This document shows positions 35,419 to 46,093 of a stretch of 64,000 bases of DNA, piece by piece. The DNA is from Colocasia esculenta (taxonomy: Eukaryota; Streptophyta; Magnoliopsida; Alismatales; Araceae). The DNA lies in contig CM024766.1 in the NCBI GenBank assembly GCA_014218235.1, positions 71,227,207 through 71,291,206 of the forward strand, written 5' to 3'. The position numbers were made by a program, and so were the translations under genes. The stretch's first letter is position 1; each line of letters starts with the position of its first letter. Below the pieces are notes generated by a model that was not told where the DNA came from, ran no database searches, and saw nothing but the letters and a program-made list of their open reading frames with translations.

Positions 35419-36374
35419 TTATGTACACTCACTTGATTCATCTAATCTAGAGTGACTTGAGGAAGGTGCACCCACCTGGAATAATGGGACCTCTACAGAA
35501 GTAGACTCATCTCTAGTTGAAGTAGAAACACTAGAAATAGACTGAGATATTCTTATCTTCATAGGAAATATATCCTCAAAAAATGTAGCATCACGAAGTT
35601 CTACAATAGTATTTGCATCTATTCTAGAAATTTCTGATTCAATAATCAGAAACCTATATGCAAAACTATTCTGAGCATAACCCAAGAAGATACCATCCAC
35701 AGTCTTCGGACCAAGCTTTTTCCTTTTGTGTTTAGGTACTAGTACCTTTGCAAGGCACCCCCACACTTTAAGGTATTTCAAACTTGTCTTCCGACCCTTC
35801 CAAAGCTCATATGGGCTTTTATCTCTTGACTTCATTGGTAATCTATTTAACACATGACATGTAGTGTATAGAGCCTCCCCCCACATGAAGTTGGGTAACC
35901 CAGAACTGCCTAACATGGAATTAATCATATCTTCAAGGGTCCAGTTCTTACGTTCTGCTACACCATTGGATTGAGGACTATATGGAACAGTGACCTCATG
36001 AATGATACATGAATCTTGACAAAATTTTTGAAACAAATTCGAGGTAAACTCTCCGCCCCTATCAGACCTTAACCTCTGAATAGATTTATTTGTTTGATTT
36101 TCAGCTTTAGATTTAAACACCACAAATTTATCTAAAGCTTCATCCTTAGTTTTCAGCAAATAAACATAACAATAAAGAGAGCAATCATCAATAAAAGTAA
36201 TGAAATATCTTTATGATCTCTCATTATAACACCATTAAACTCACAGCAATCAGTATGAATCAAATCTAAAATATCAGAATTTCTATCAACTGATTTGAAA
36301 GGTTTACGGGGTTGTTTATATTGCACACAGATTTCACATTTATTCCTGGAACTTATAGCATACTTAGGAATCAT
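35419..36374 (-). pseudogene. C4 integrase
   Basis: CEICVQYKQPRKPF (the CxxC of the zinc finger) and HTDCCEFNG (first catalytic Asp) lie at 36374-36153. After a frameshift near 36160 the core continues with LRSDRGGEFTSNLFQKFC (second Asp) and VPYSPQSNGVAERKN (catalytic Glu), then WGCLAKVLVPKHKRKK. The enzyme inserts the DNA copy into chromosomes. The frame ends at a stop at about 35417, right at the RT boundary. Confidence 0.9.
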
Positions 36375-36646
36375 GTGAAGATCATCATTCTTTTCACAGT
36401 ATTGAAATTAACATGTCCTAATCTATCATGCCACACATCATAAGATTCAACATTATAGGAGCAACCAACATCAAAACTATCACTAGATTTATTTAAAGAA
36501 ATGCATTCAGCATTGAGTTTAAATAACCCTTCATGAAGATAACCCTTTCAAATAAAGGTTCCCAAATGTAACAGTACAACTTTATTACATTTAAAAATCA
36601 ACTCATAACCAGCACGAACTAACTTAGAACCGCTAATCAGATTCCG
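36375..36646 (-). pseudogene. C4 GAG-pre-integrase linker, frame-broken
   Basis: Conserved words survive in mixed frames: NLISGSKLVRAGYEL near 36640 and WHDRLGHVNFNTVKR near 36430. This is the usual linker between protease and integrase. At least two frameshifts are needed to read it through. Confidence 0.7.
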
Positions 36647-37687
36647 TCAGACCACTGGAACATGATACACCTCATGTAGTGATAGGACCTTTCCTGAGGT
36701 AAACCTCAGGTCAACACGTCCATCCCAAACACCCTGGTTCCCCATGGTCACGGAAGCACCTTCAATTACCTGATAAGTAAGGAAGGCAGAGCGATCAGCA
36801 CAACAATGCACATTAGCACCTGTATCAACTAACCATTCATTGGGTTGATAAATCAAATTTAGTTCGGGGTTAAAGGAAACAAACCCATCGCTGGTGCCAG
36901 CACTAGTAGTTACAACATTGACTTGTGCCTTGGTGTTGGGTACATTGCCTTGGTTCTTCTTCTTGTCCTTTCGCTCAGGACAGAAGTTAGCAAAGTGTCC
37001 AACTTTTCCACAAGCCCAGCAAGGCTTAGTTCCATCCTTCTTTTGAATCTTCGGTTTGGTTTTCATTTTCTTCTTCATTTTCTAATTTTTGAATTTCTTC
37101 TTGTCAGAAGAGGTTACCACCACATTCGCCTTTGGAGCAAAATCCACTGGCATCCCCTTATCATCATCCTTATGTTGCTTCTGATGTTCTTCTTCAATAT
37201 TTAATGCAATCGTCAAATCTTCTAGAGAGATTTTACCTCTCCTATGCTTGAGTGTCATGCCAAAATCTTCCCAACTCGGAGGCAATTTCTCGATGATAGA
37301 TAAGACCTAAAGTTTTTCGGGCAATTGCATATCTCCCTTAGCAAGACCATGAAGCAGAATCTGGAATTCATGAGTCTGCTCAACCACAGACTTTCCCTCG
37401 ACCATCTTAAAGTTTAAGAACTTCTTCACATTATACTTCTCTAAATAAAAATCCTCAGAGTTATATTTTTTATCCAAAGATTTCCATAACTCTTTGGCCG
37501 AAGTTGTAGAGCAGTACACATCAAATAGTGCGTCTGAGAGGGCAGATAGTATTCTCCCATGGCAGAGATAATCCTTCTGTTTAAAACTCTCTATGGCAGC
37601 ACTACGGGTAGGTTCCTCTTCATCAGTCGAAGGAGGATCTGAGTCTATAACGGAGAAAAGCCCTAACGTAGTAAGCCAAAACTTCAT
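36647..37687 (-). pseudogene. C4 gag and protease
   Basis: Gag starts right of 37687, near a MVNVKPPGSDEAS frame at about 37778. It reads MKFWLTTLGLFSVI, CHGRILSALSDALFDVYCST and a UBN2-type gag core. A zinc knuckle CWACGKVGHFANFC lies near 37020, and the protease EWLVDTGANVHCCADRSAF near 36840. Breaks are at about 37688, 37306 and 37080. Confidence 0.88.
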
Positions 37688-37806
37688 CTGTTATTGCCAA
37701 CGTCTGAAGTTCTGCCCAGAAAACCTCTCGGGCTTGGCGCTAGCCTCATCAGAACCCGGCGGCTTAACATTCACCATGTCTATTGATGCAATATATCCTC
37801 TAAAAT

Positions 37807-38595
37807 TGTAAGAAAACTGAAACAGGGATGTATGAAATAGACAGATGATGCGTTCACAGAGATCAGAAGAACTTTATCTGGTTGAAGCGTCGGAGTGCCG
37901 ACTGTCTTTAGAGAATATATTGCCGCCCTACGGTGCAGAGGCTCGCTGGCAAAATTCCCCCAAGATCTGACAACCACTCGCGGCGTCCGTAGGTGCACTC
38001 CAACACGGACGTCACCCACGGACTCAACCTCAGATCGCCTCAGAAAAAGCCACAAGACATGCAGCGGCGCGGCGGTGAAAGAACCCAACGCAAGAGAGCA
38101 GCAGCGCAGCAGAACAACAGAAGAACCAGAGTTCACACAGCGCGGACAGAGATAGGAGGCAGAGTTCGCACAGGGCGGAGACCAGAAGATAGTCAAAGGT
38201 GGCACTTCTGATTCTCTTCAAAAATTGCAGAAACCGAGGAGATGCCTCTCCTCAAGAAACCGGTCCTACAAAACCGGAAAGGAATCCTAGGAAAACAAAA
38301 AGAAAGTGGCAAAACCAAACTGGGCCCACGGGCTGGGGATTTGCACCCCCCCTGCGCACGATAATCGCGTGCGTCGCGCCCGCTTAAATGGTTTCCGACT
38401 CAGGCCCCCGGAACCACCTGGTTTGGGCTAGGCCCGCGCGTGAGTATAAGTTCCCTTAACATATCTAAGAATGTAAAAAGGCACCTCATATTTAAGGCCT
38501 TCCAACTTTCTTAGATATCCAATATGGGACAAAACTTTACACACACACACAACCAAACAAAGAGAAATGTTTGAATTCAAAACAGAAAACCAATA
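37807..38595 (-). repeat. C4 5' LTR (right copy)
   Basis: It is 789 bases and collinear with the left LTR. The sequence next to it on the inner side (ATTTTAGAGGATAT, minus) does not match the usual TGGTATCAGAG primer site; a small deletion within it is possible. Confidence 0.88.
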
Positions 38596-38600
38596 GTGGA

Positions 38601-39310
38601 GACTCCCTCCACCCACCACACCGCTGTTGGAGAGGCGGCCGGATCCGTCGATGGGTAAGGGGCCACTCATCGACGACAACTCCTTCGGCTGACCACCGAA
38701 GGGGGATCTGCTTGGGGCCCAAGCAACACTTCTCGAATAACCCATGTCCCGTGCACTCCTTAATGAGTGTTATGTAGAGAAGAGAAACGTAGATATAGAG
38801 AATGCATCTCAAATGTCATATGTTCAGAGTAAAAGAAAATGCATGGTTCTCAATTACTTTGTGTAGGTTAGAAGAGACTTTTAGATCATGTCATGGAACA
38901 TCATTGGGTGCTAAAACTAATCAGGTGAGCAGAATTGCTCAACATGAAGATCTATATATTATGAATGACTAATGAGCAATGCTTATTGCCCATGTCACAT
39001 GTGTAAGAACTACTCATGCAACAGGTACAAGACGAGTGCATGGAGTCTGTGCCCACCTTGTGCATGTCGCAGAGGTTATTCCTACCCCTGCAGCCAGGTA
39101 TTAAAATTTTTCCATTGTGAATTTTAATGAAATTGTATTCCTATCTAACTTATGATAAACTTATAGGTCTGGTGTGAAGCAGTATATATATCTTAGGAAG
39201 CGTCCATCATGTAGGAAACACATATTTGTACTGGGAGAAGCTTCTCCCTATCCTCAAATTACAACTATTATTACCTAGTTAGGTGACTATAATCAACCAA
39301 TGATGAATTA
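38601..39310. other. Unrecognised sequence
   Basis: The first 200 bases are GC-rich; on the minus strand they hold an open stretch with SSMSGPLPIDGSGRLSNSG, of no family I know. The rest is AT-rich and without signals. Confidence 0.45.
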
Positions 39311-39313
39311 TAA

Positions 39314-39775
39314 TGGCCTGTTTGGTATTGGATTAAAATAAATGGGGATAGGAGTAAATTAATTTGGGGATACATTATCCTCATCCTTAATTTGACTTTG
39401 TTTGGTATTTTTAAGATGGATAAATTAATTAGGAGTCTCTATCAAATGTTTGATTTATTTTCTAGTCTCTGACAGAACTGTAACTCATTACAGTAAGTGT
39501 TATCTCCTGTTATAGTATATGTTAAATCATGTTACAGCAAGGACCTCCCTGTTACAGTCAGAAACTTCTAATTAATTTGTCCTTTTAAGATTAGAAAATG
39601 AGGATAATTTTTCCCACCAAAAAGGTGGGATGAACAATCCCCAATTTACTCTCATTTTTTTGAGGATATCCCCAATATACTTAAACCAGTTTTATCCCTT
39701 TTTTTTTAAGCACCAAAAATGAGATGAGATTAATTTATCTCTTATCTCCTATTTAATCTCATACCAAACAGCCAC
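39314..39775. mobile_element. PIF/Harbinger (Tourist-like) MITE
   Basis: The left end GGCCTGTTTGGTATTGGATT and right end ATCTCATACCAAACAGCCA form terminal inverted repeats of the GG(C/G)C-TGTTTGGT type. TAA on both sides (39311-39313 and 39776-39778) is the 3-base target of this superfamily. The interior of about 460 bases is AT-rich, with several TGTTACAG-like words, and encodes nothing. Confidence 0.82.
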
Positions 39776-39778
39776 TAA

Positions 39779-40857
39779 AGAGAGAGGCTACTGAATAAAA
39801 AAAAGATGGGTAACAAGAGGGGTGGACCTTAATTAGTGCTTGAACACTAAGATCTCCTTATCAAAACTGAGGTATTTTGATTTTCTTATTATGTCTCAAG
39901 ATCAACGAATACGATGTGCATCAACACACTCACTAATCATTAAATTTTTGGAAGGTAATATATCTAAAAGTTCTTTAATATCTGAATTAAAGCAGTTAAT
40001 ACACTGTTGTCAGATGTTTTGAAGTTTTAAAGAACTTTTAAAAAATTGAGATTTGATGCATAATTAATTCATAGCTGACCCCATTTAGGTGTCATTTGAA
40101 ACTGTGATTCTCCATGATTTCCAGCCAAAAATATCTGACAAATCTAAACGCCCATTCAAACGTTACTAGGATGTATCGGCGTGCGTGAGAAGTGCTTCTT
40201 GCACTGAAGAGAGAGAGACACACACAACTTGTTTTCTCTATCTTTTCCGCCAAAAGCGGCACCCAAGCCGCTTTTCAGGGCGCACCTGTAATTTCTCAAA
40301 ATTTTTCTTTTTTATTTTTTCTTTCCTTTCTTGAACAGGGGTGGTTGGAAAAGATAAAGTACAATTCAATAAATAAACCCAAAATTGGTTCTTTTTCTCC
40401 TCTAACCTCCCAAATGCACGGTCGAAATATCTCACCTATCTCACAAAGCTCCGATTCACATGAAATCAAAATTTTTTGAATTGATCCCAAACATTGTCTT
40501 AGAGTCAAAGCTTAAATAAATAATTTCTTAAGACAAACAAATAAAAACACAATTTGATTCTATATGAACACAAATAATATACAGTGAAAATCATAGTGTA
40601 CCGCAGACACTAAAACAAACTTCTAGAAAGGAAGTCTGCATTATCTGCCAAGGCAAGATGGCACATCATAATGTGAAAAATGACAAAGTTAATCTCATTT
40701 TCTTTTCCTCCAATCTCCATCACCTTGTCATAAGTAATCGAACAAACAGGTATCTGTTAGAATTGACAACCCATACTTGGAAGTTGGGAGAGTCCAAAGT
40801 TAGGCTCTTCGTACTGTACTCATTCATTCCTTGGAGGGCATACAACACGGTTGCAAA
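39779..40857. other. Intergenic, with a possible second MITE
   Basis: No supported gene. About 40089-40500 may be an old MITE: GTGTCATTTGAAACTGTGAT at the left faces CAATGTTTGGGATCA (complement) at the right, but the arms match poorly and no TSD is clear. The remainder is AT-rich. Confidence 0.3.
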
Positions 40858-41373
40858 TGTAGTGGATACAGAGTGGATTAGATAATTTCGCATATGTCCA
40901 TTTAAATATCTAGATAATCTATATCTACTTCAGATAGAAATCGGATATGGAGCGGATATTTTTAGATAGATATCTTTTGTATACAAAGCAAATATAGATA
41001 GTATCTAGATATACTTGAGAATAATAATGTAATAAATTTAGATAGTATTATAGTATAATATAAAGATAAATATTAGTAAAAGTATAAATTAAATATTAAA
41101 AAACTCACTATCAAAATATGCATATATGAAGTATCAAGAGATTAAAGATTCATATCAAACCCTAACCTAAGATCAAAACAAACTCAACCCTTAGATCTAA
41201 GATCCAAGAGTTTAAATGAAGCAGAGTTTTAAACATAACGGATCAGGTGATTCTAAAACCACTTTGTTTATTAAACAGATCTCCGTCAAATATTGTAAGA
41301 GGATAAATATTTGGAGATCCAAATACAAATTCGAAGCACATTCAAACAAAATCCAGATCCATTTGCAACCTTA
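40858..41373. mobile_element. hAT-like non-autonomous element, copy 1
   Basis: The ends CGGTTGCAAATG and CATTTGCAACC are inverted. The first 150 bases are full of GGATAT/ATATCC words, as in plant Ac-like elements. It is homologous over most of its length to 47781-48321 in the same orientation (shared CTAACCTAAGATCAAAACAA). No 8-base TSD is evident, so limits are approximate. Confidence 0.6.
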
Positions 41374-41711
41374 TGCTATATTTCGAAACATTTGGTGTAT
41401 CCTTCATATTGAGACCTTGATTGTAGTGAACATGGTAATAAAGAGAATATAACATTTGTAAGTTAAGACATACCCCTCTTATGGAAAGTATTTTTGTAAA
41501 ATTAAAACTGGAAAGCTTAGGAAAATGGTTGATTAACACTAATCTTTGAGACTAGATTAACACACTAATAGACATGCAATACAACCCTATTCTTTATAAA
41601 GTGTCAATTAATGTTTACTGTAAAATAGTAATATTATATTCTCTTTTTTATTACGACAAAGATAATATAGTGGTACTTAAAAACATGTATGACCAAATTA
41701 AACAAGGTGTC
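41374..41711. other. AT-rich sequence without features
   Basis: Nothing recognised between the hAT-like element and the SIRE-type LTR target site. Confidence 0.5.
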
Positions 41712-42250
41712 ATAAATGTTGGCCGATGGCAGCACAGCAGAGGGGGTGAATGAATGCTGCAAAAATTACACTTAGAAATAAAACTTTGATGTAAAGCACA
41801 GTGAACAAAATAAGCAGCAATCACACAAGGGACACAAGGATTTATTCTGATTCAACACTTCTCTCAAATGAAAGTTCTATGTCCTATCCCCAATCAAACT
41901 CTTCAGATTTCATTAACACAGAATACAGTGTCCACAATAGATATACAATGCCCAGCTCCTCGCTAGTCCTCCCTTCTATACAATGGAAAACTGATCAGTA
42001 CAGTCCCTCAATTGGACACAACACCCAGCACCCTAGCTGGTCTTCTCTTCTACACAATGGGAAAGCTGAGTATAGTCCCTCAACCGGACACAAATCTTCC
42101 TTTAAGAGAAGAAAGACCAGTTTGTCAACACCAAGTTCAGGAATGATGAACTTGACTTCTTTGATCTCTATAGCAACTTGAGAGCTAAAGAAAATAAACA
42201 AGAAGCTCAATCTCTCATGTTCACAAACTCTCTCTCAGATTTACAACTAG

Positions 42251-42286
42251 TTAGACACCCGTGCGATGCACGGTGTTTGATTGTAA
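42251..42286 (-). terminator. Helitron 3' hairpin
   Basis: A perfect 6-bp stem CCGTGC/GCACGG with a 3-base loop lies about 12 bases before the terminal CTAG. In Helitrons this hairpin signals the end of rolling-circle replication. Confidence 0.85.
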
Positions 42287-42942
42287 AATATATTAATAAA
42301 TATAAATTTAAAAAAATATATATATATAATTTTAATTATAATTTTGTTAGTTAAATTAATTTTAATTAAAATATTTGAACATGAATAAAATAATTACATA
42401 ATAGATTTACATATTTGTTGGTTAAACTAATTTTAATTAAATATTTGAACATGAAAAAACAATACACATGCCTTTTTCTCTTTGACATTGTTTTGCTTAT
42501 AAAGAAAAGACATGAGGACATAACCCTGAATATCATGAGTGGCTATTCAGTAGTTCTCAGTTTGTCTCACGGGTATGGTTTGCTGTGCACATCAATTTGA
42601 TAGATGAACTGTTAGCTTGGTAAATGTTGTTTGGACACTTTGGGAGTTACATTATTTGTTTCTTATGCATGATTTTTTAGATAATGATTATGTTCTTCCT
42701 CAAAAATATATAAAAATACATAAATATATAAACAAAGCATTTCATCTACCTAAAATTCCGGAATATGCAAAAACACAGTCAGATATGTATGACTCTATAA
42801 TAATTTCTAAAATAAAGTAAAATTTTGTTATTTTTATATTTTATAAAAATTATAAATTATAATAACTAACATTACACAATGTCATATATTTATAAAAAAT
42901 TAAAAGTAATAAAATAAAAGATAATTCTTCAAGTACAGTAGT

Positions 42943-43153
42943 ACTGTAGCGCTACAGTGTGTAGCGCTACAGTAACTGATATTTATAAAAATTATAATTT
43001 TTATATTATTTTTTTAAAAAAAACTATAAATCAAACAACTAACATACCCGAATCAGATTTTAAAACAAAAATCAAACGAACAAAGAAAAAATAGAAAAAT
43101 TTTGAATGAACAATAGTTACTGTAACGCTACAGTAACTGCTATAGCGCTACAG
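42943..43153. repeat. Cluster of TGTAGCGCTACA palindromes
   Basis: The perfect 16-base palindrome ACTGTAGCGCTACAGT is at 42943-42958, with related copies at 42961-42973, 43123-43136 and 43140-43153. It separates AT-rich filler from the captured genes. Confidence 0.7.
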
Positions 43154-43360
43154 TAGATGCGATTTCTGTGTGTGCGTGTGCGTGTGTGTGGGAGAGAGAT
43201 GGCGACGTGGGCTTTCCCGTCACGGCACACACAACACACAGCAGGGCAGCACACGTCCAGGAGACGATGTGGGCTTCGACACACACATGACCACACACTG
43301 GCCAGCCCCGCCTTCGGGGGAACAGGGTGCACACACCAGCCTGCTGCTCCCACCCCTTTG

Positions 43361-44278
43361 TCATCCACACGACGGGGACGAGGAGTACTGCTTGTTGTAG
43401 AAGCTGCCGTCCTTAACGTCGTAGAAGTTGCCGGTGCACACCTCCTGTGCGAGGGAGCAGGACCAGCAGAAGAGCCACTGCATGCAGTTGGTCAGGTTGG
43501 GGTAGCCCCAGCAGAACTTGTTCGACGGGAGCTTAAACTTTTTCCGCATTTGGATCCACCAGAAGCCGTCGTAGAGCAGCCCAAGGAAGCAGAGGAGGAT
43601 GCCCACGATTCCCACGAACTCCCGGACACTGCTGTCGTCGATGCTGAGCCCGGCGACGTTGAAGATCCAGAAGGGGGCCGCGATAAAGAGGATGAAGGAG
43701 AAGATGTGAACGTACATGTTGCCGAAGCCGAGCCTCTCCATGTTCCACCCGAAGACGCATAAGGTGCAGAAGAAGGAGAGGTAAGCGACGGTCATGTCAT
43801 CCCAGCAGTCGAAGAGGTCGCCCACCCACTGCGGCTTGAAGACCACAACCCGCTGGGGAAGCCCCTTTGCCGCCCGCCGCTTCTCCTCCTCCAGCGCGCT
43901 ATCTCGGCGCTGGGACTCTTCTTCGGAGTCGGGATCCACCTTCCTCGCCAGCGGTCCGTAGAGGGTGTACACTCCGGCAATGATCGGCACTGCGATGCCC
44001 ACCACCATGTAGAAGTTCACGGGGAGTTTGGGACGGTCGCTCCTCTTGTAGCCCCAGTCGAGTCCGCAGATGGCGTACTGCATGAAGCAGGTAAGGTGGA
44101 GGAGGGCCACCATGAAGCCGATGTGGTAGCGCTCGTGGGGGCGGGCGGCCCCCTTCTTCGAGTACGCCTGTCGGAGCTCGGCCATGTCCTTGGAGCCCCA
44201 TCGGAGCACCTGCACGAGGTGGTGGGCGAGCTTGGGGTGCTGATAGACGCAGATGATGGCGAAGAGCGCGTTAAGCAT
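43361..44278 (-). pseudogene. PLAC8-family membrane protein fragment captured by the Helitron
   Basis: An open frame of 305 codons, intronless and very GC-rich, unlike its AT-rich surroundings. Residues about 14-75 (YQHPKLAHHLVQVLRWGSKD, then LLHLTCFMQYAICGLDWGY) and the second half, FDCWDDMTVAYLSFFCTLC to SLAQEVCTGNFYDV, match plant PLAC8/DUF2985 proteins. Hydrophobic segments lie at about 53-75, 89-107, 163-178, 189-207 and 221-240. Cysteines at 171, 174, 265, 271 and 274 belong to the Cys-rich PLAC8 fold. Relatives are membrane proteins linked to organ size and metal movement; the role of this subgroup is unknown to me. The last ten residues (QYSSSPSCG) look like filler, so the 3' end is cut. 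The start ATG lies on the junction with the fucosyltransferase piece. Whether it is translated is not known. Confidence 0.85.
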
Positions 44279-44364
44279 CTCTCATGTAGAGCTTCGTATC
44301 TCTGGAGCCTCTCGATGAGGTTGGGAGATGGCTTGTACGGCGACGTCTTCCTCCGGTATAAGGA
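44275..44364 (-). pseudogene. Xyloglucan fucosyltransferase exon fragment
   Basis: Thirty codons in one minus frame include SLYRRKTSPYKPSPNLIERL and then QRYEALHERC. This is the conserved block of plant xyloglucan fucosyltransferases (GT37), Golgi enzymes that add fucose to cell-wall polysaccharide. It ends at the Cys that is normally followed by GPGT. From that base the sequence becomes the PLAC8 fragment in another frame, so the two do not form one fused protein as they stand. A copy of GGTTGGGAGATGGC on each side (near 44320 and 44365) may mark capture breakpoints. Confidence 0.75.
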
Positions 44365-44795
44365 GGTTGGGAGATGGCCCCGCTCGCACCTCCGAGCTTG
44401 GTGTAGGCAGAAAGGCAGACGACGAGGTCGCCTTCGAACCTACAGGGCTCCCGCCTGAGGCCATCCCATTGGAAGGAGTTAGCGTCGGACGCGAGGGCAG
44501 AGATGGCGGCCATGGCGCGGGCAGCGACGACTTCCCTCGGAGGTCGCAGAGAATGCAGGCACGACCTGCGTGGGTTACGGGCACTGGGGCAGTGGGCTGT
44601 GCAGAGGTGCGGGCGATGGGTTTGCCGGAGATCTGAGAGAAGGCAGATAAGAAGAAGAATAAGAAGAAAAAGTAGAGAAGAAGGTGGCGCAGAAAGCAGA
44701 GCGGCGGAGAACGACTGTTTGAGTTCGCTTCTGGGGGGCCGCAAAAAAATACAATGTATTAAAAAGTAGTAAATGTTACAGGGATTCAAATTCAA
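44365..44795 (-). other. Helitron 5' segment with a GC-rich piece of unknown origin
   Basis: An open minus frame contains MAAISALASDANSFQWDGLR and EPCRFEGDLVVCLSAYTKLG, which reads like plant coding sequence but which I do not recognise. Its upstream part is a low-complexity Leu-rich tract. It may be a third captured fragment that supplied a first exon. Confidence 0.4.
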
Positions 44796-45041
44796 ATTAG
44801 ATTTTTTGACAGCTCGGTTGAGGAGAAAGACTGATCTGGTGTTTACACGTGTCTGAGTTTAGTTTAGGCGGGAAACAGGGAACTCTGTTTTAGTATTATA
44901 GTATAGATGTCACACAAAGAGAGAAAAAAGAATGAAGGTTTGAATGCTTGAGCAGAATACTTCTAACTTTTTTATATAAGCTCCTTATCCTTGAATGCTT
45001 CAAAGCCTTCGACTCTTTATAGAGCTTCTGAAGAAGATCAT

Positions 45042-45246
45042 TGTGACGACCCAACCAACAAAATAGCCCAACAACCATACTAGTTGGTAGACTTCCCAGG
45101 AAGGTCACCCATCCTGGGACTATTCCCAACTGAGCACGCTTAACTTTAGAGTTCTTTTCCTGCTTGAGCTCTAAAAATGACTAGTCTGAGTTGTTGATAG
45201 TTTGCTGATTTAGTCCATTTAACATATTCTTATATAGGGTGTTACA
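45042..45246 (-). repeat. Cassandra LTR A with 5S rRNA-like sequence
   Basis: Its minus strand reads AACTCTAAAGTTAAGCGTGC and GGATGGGTGACC, the internal promoter region of 5S rRNA. It is not a 5S gene: the 5' and 3' ends of 5S rRNA are missing. Confidence 0.9.
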
Positions 45247-45460
45247 ATCTACCCCTCTTATATAAGCAACATCCTCGTTGCTGCTCACATATAGCACACA
45301 ATCAAACCCCAGGCAGGCAAGATTCTAGAGGTGGCCCCCATAGGCTCAAGAGGTGGCTCCCACTATGTAGCACTTTATGCCATTATGGCCTCAAGAGGTG
45401 ACTCCTATAGCGTAGCACTTAGTTCCTGCACTTCGAACTAGGCAAGGCTCTGATACCATT

Positions 45461-45658
45461 TGTGACGACCCAACCAACAAACTGGCCCAACAACCATACT
45501 AGTTGGTAGACTTCCCAGGAAGGTCACCCATCCTAGGACTATTCCCCACGCTTAACTTCAGAGTTCTTTTCCTACTCGAGCTCTGAAAATGACTAGTCTG
45601 AGTTGTTGGTAGTTTGCTGATTTAGTCCATTTAACATATTCTTATATAGAGTGTTACA
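45461..45658 (-). repeat. Cassandra LTR B
   Basis: This middle LTR lacks seven bases (AACTGAG) after GACTATTCCC that the other two have. The 5S boxes are otherwise kept. Confidence 0.9.
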
Positions 45659-45889
45659 ATCTACCCCTCTTATATAAGCGACATCATCGTCGCTGCTCAC
45701 ATATAGCACATAATCAAACCCCAGGCAGGCAGGATTCTAGAGGTGGCCCCCATAGGCTCAAGAGGTGGCTCCCACTATGTAGCACTTTGTGCCATTATGG
45801 CCTCAAGAGATGGCTCCCATAGCATAGCACTTTGCCCTATGTGGCACTTAGTTCATGCACTTCTGACTGGGCAAGTCTCTGATACCATT

Positions 45890-46093
45890 TGTGACGACCC
45901 AACTAACAAACTGGCCCAATAACCATACTAGTTGGTAGACTTCTCAGGAAGGTCAACCATCCTGGGACTATTCCCAACTGAGCATGCTTAACTTCAGAGT
46001 TTTTTTCCTGCTCGAGCTCTGAAAATGACTAGTTCGAGTTGTTGGTAGTTTGCTGATTTATAAAATTTAACATATTCTTATATGGGTGTTACA
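45890..46093 (-). repeat. Cassandra LTR C
   Basis: The third LTR is full length, with a few unique substitutions (AACCATCC for CACCCATCC, TATAAAATT for TAGTCCATT). Confidence 0.9.

Larger units (their letters stand above)
32528..38595 (-). mobile_element. C4: Ty1/copia LTR retrotransposon (broken)
   Basis: TSD GTGGA at 32523-32527 and 38596-38600 flanks LTRs 32528-33269 and 37807-38595. Coding reads leftward in copia order: gag, protease, integrase, RT, RNase H. The left LTR ends CCAACA and the right CCAATA, so the right end has mutated from the TG...CA rule. The element is 6068 bases. Frameshifts in gag, the region before integrase and RNase H, and stops between integrase and RT, make it defective. 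No clear primer-binding site follows the 5' LTR. The lineage looks nearest to the Tork/Tnt1 group, judged only from motif style. Confidence 0.93.
42247..44907 (-). mobile_element. Helitron H6 carrying captured gene fragments
   Basis: On the minus strand it starts TCTATACTATAATAC at 44907 after an A, close to the plant Helitron 5' consensus. It ends with the hairpin CCGTGC-ATC-GCACGG followed by GTGTCTAACTAG at 42247, next to a T. Insertion between A and T without a TSD, the CTAG end and the 3' hairpin are diagnostic of rolling-circle Helitrons. It lies inside the solo LTR S5, whose sequence is continuous across it. The 2.66-kb interior has no Rep/helicase, so it is non-autonomous. It carries a fucosyltransferase fragment and a PLAC8-family fragment, both in Helitron orientation, and AT-rich filler at 42290-42930. 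Confidence 0.9.
45042..46093 (-). mobile_element. Cassandra TRIM retrotransposon, LTR-int-LTR-int-LTR
   Basis: TSD ATCAT at 45037-45041 and 46094-46098. Three LTRs (45042-45246, 45461-45658, 45890-46093) start TGTGACGACCC and end GTGTTACA in plus orientation. Each carries the complement of plant 5S rRNA: CACGCTTAACTT, GGTCACCCATCC and GACTTCCCAGGAAGG in the right order. The two internal regions (214 and 231 bases) end in CTCTGATACCAT, the complement of the initiator-Met primer site. A 5S-bearing LTR identifies Cassandra, a tiny non-autonomous element transcribed by RNA polymerase III. One TSD around the whole shows that it arose by a single insertion of a tandem form or by later unequal exchange. 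Confidence 0.93.

Noticed and set aside
40089..40500. A second MITE
   Set aside because: The inverted ends match poorly and no target duplication is visible, so it is mentioned only as a possibility.
43361..44278. A normal host PLAC8 gene
   Set aside because: It lies wholly inside Helitron ends, its 3' end is cut into filler, and its ATG is on a junction with a fucosyltransferase piece.
45042..46093. 5S rRNA gene cluster
   Set aside because: The 5S-like parts are internal and lack both 5S ends; LTR borders, primer sites and a TSD show a Cassandra retrotransposon.
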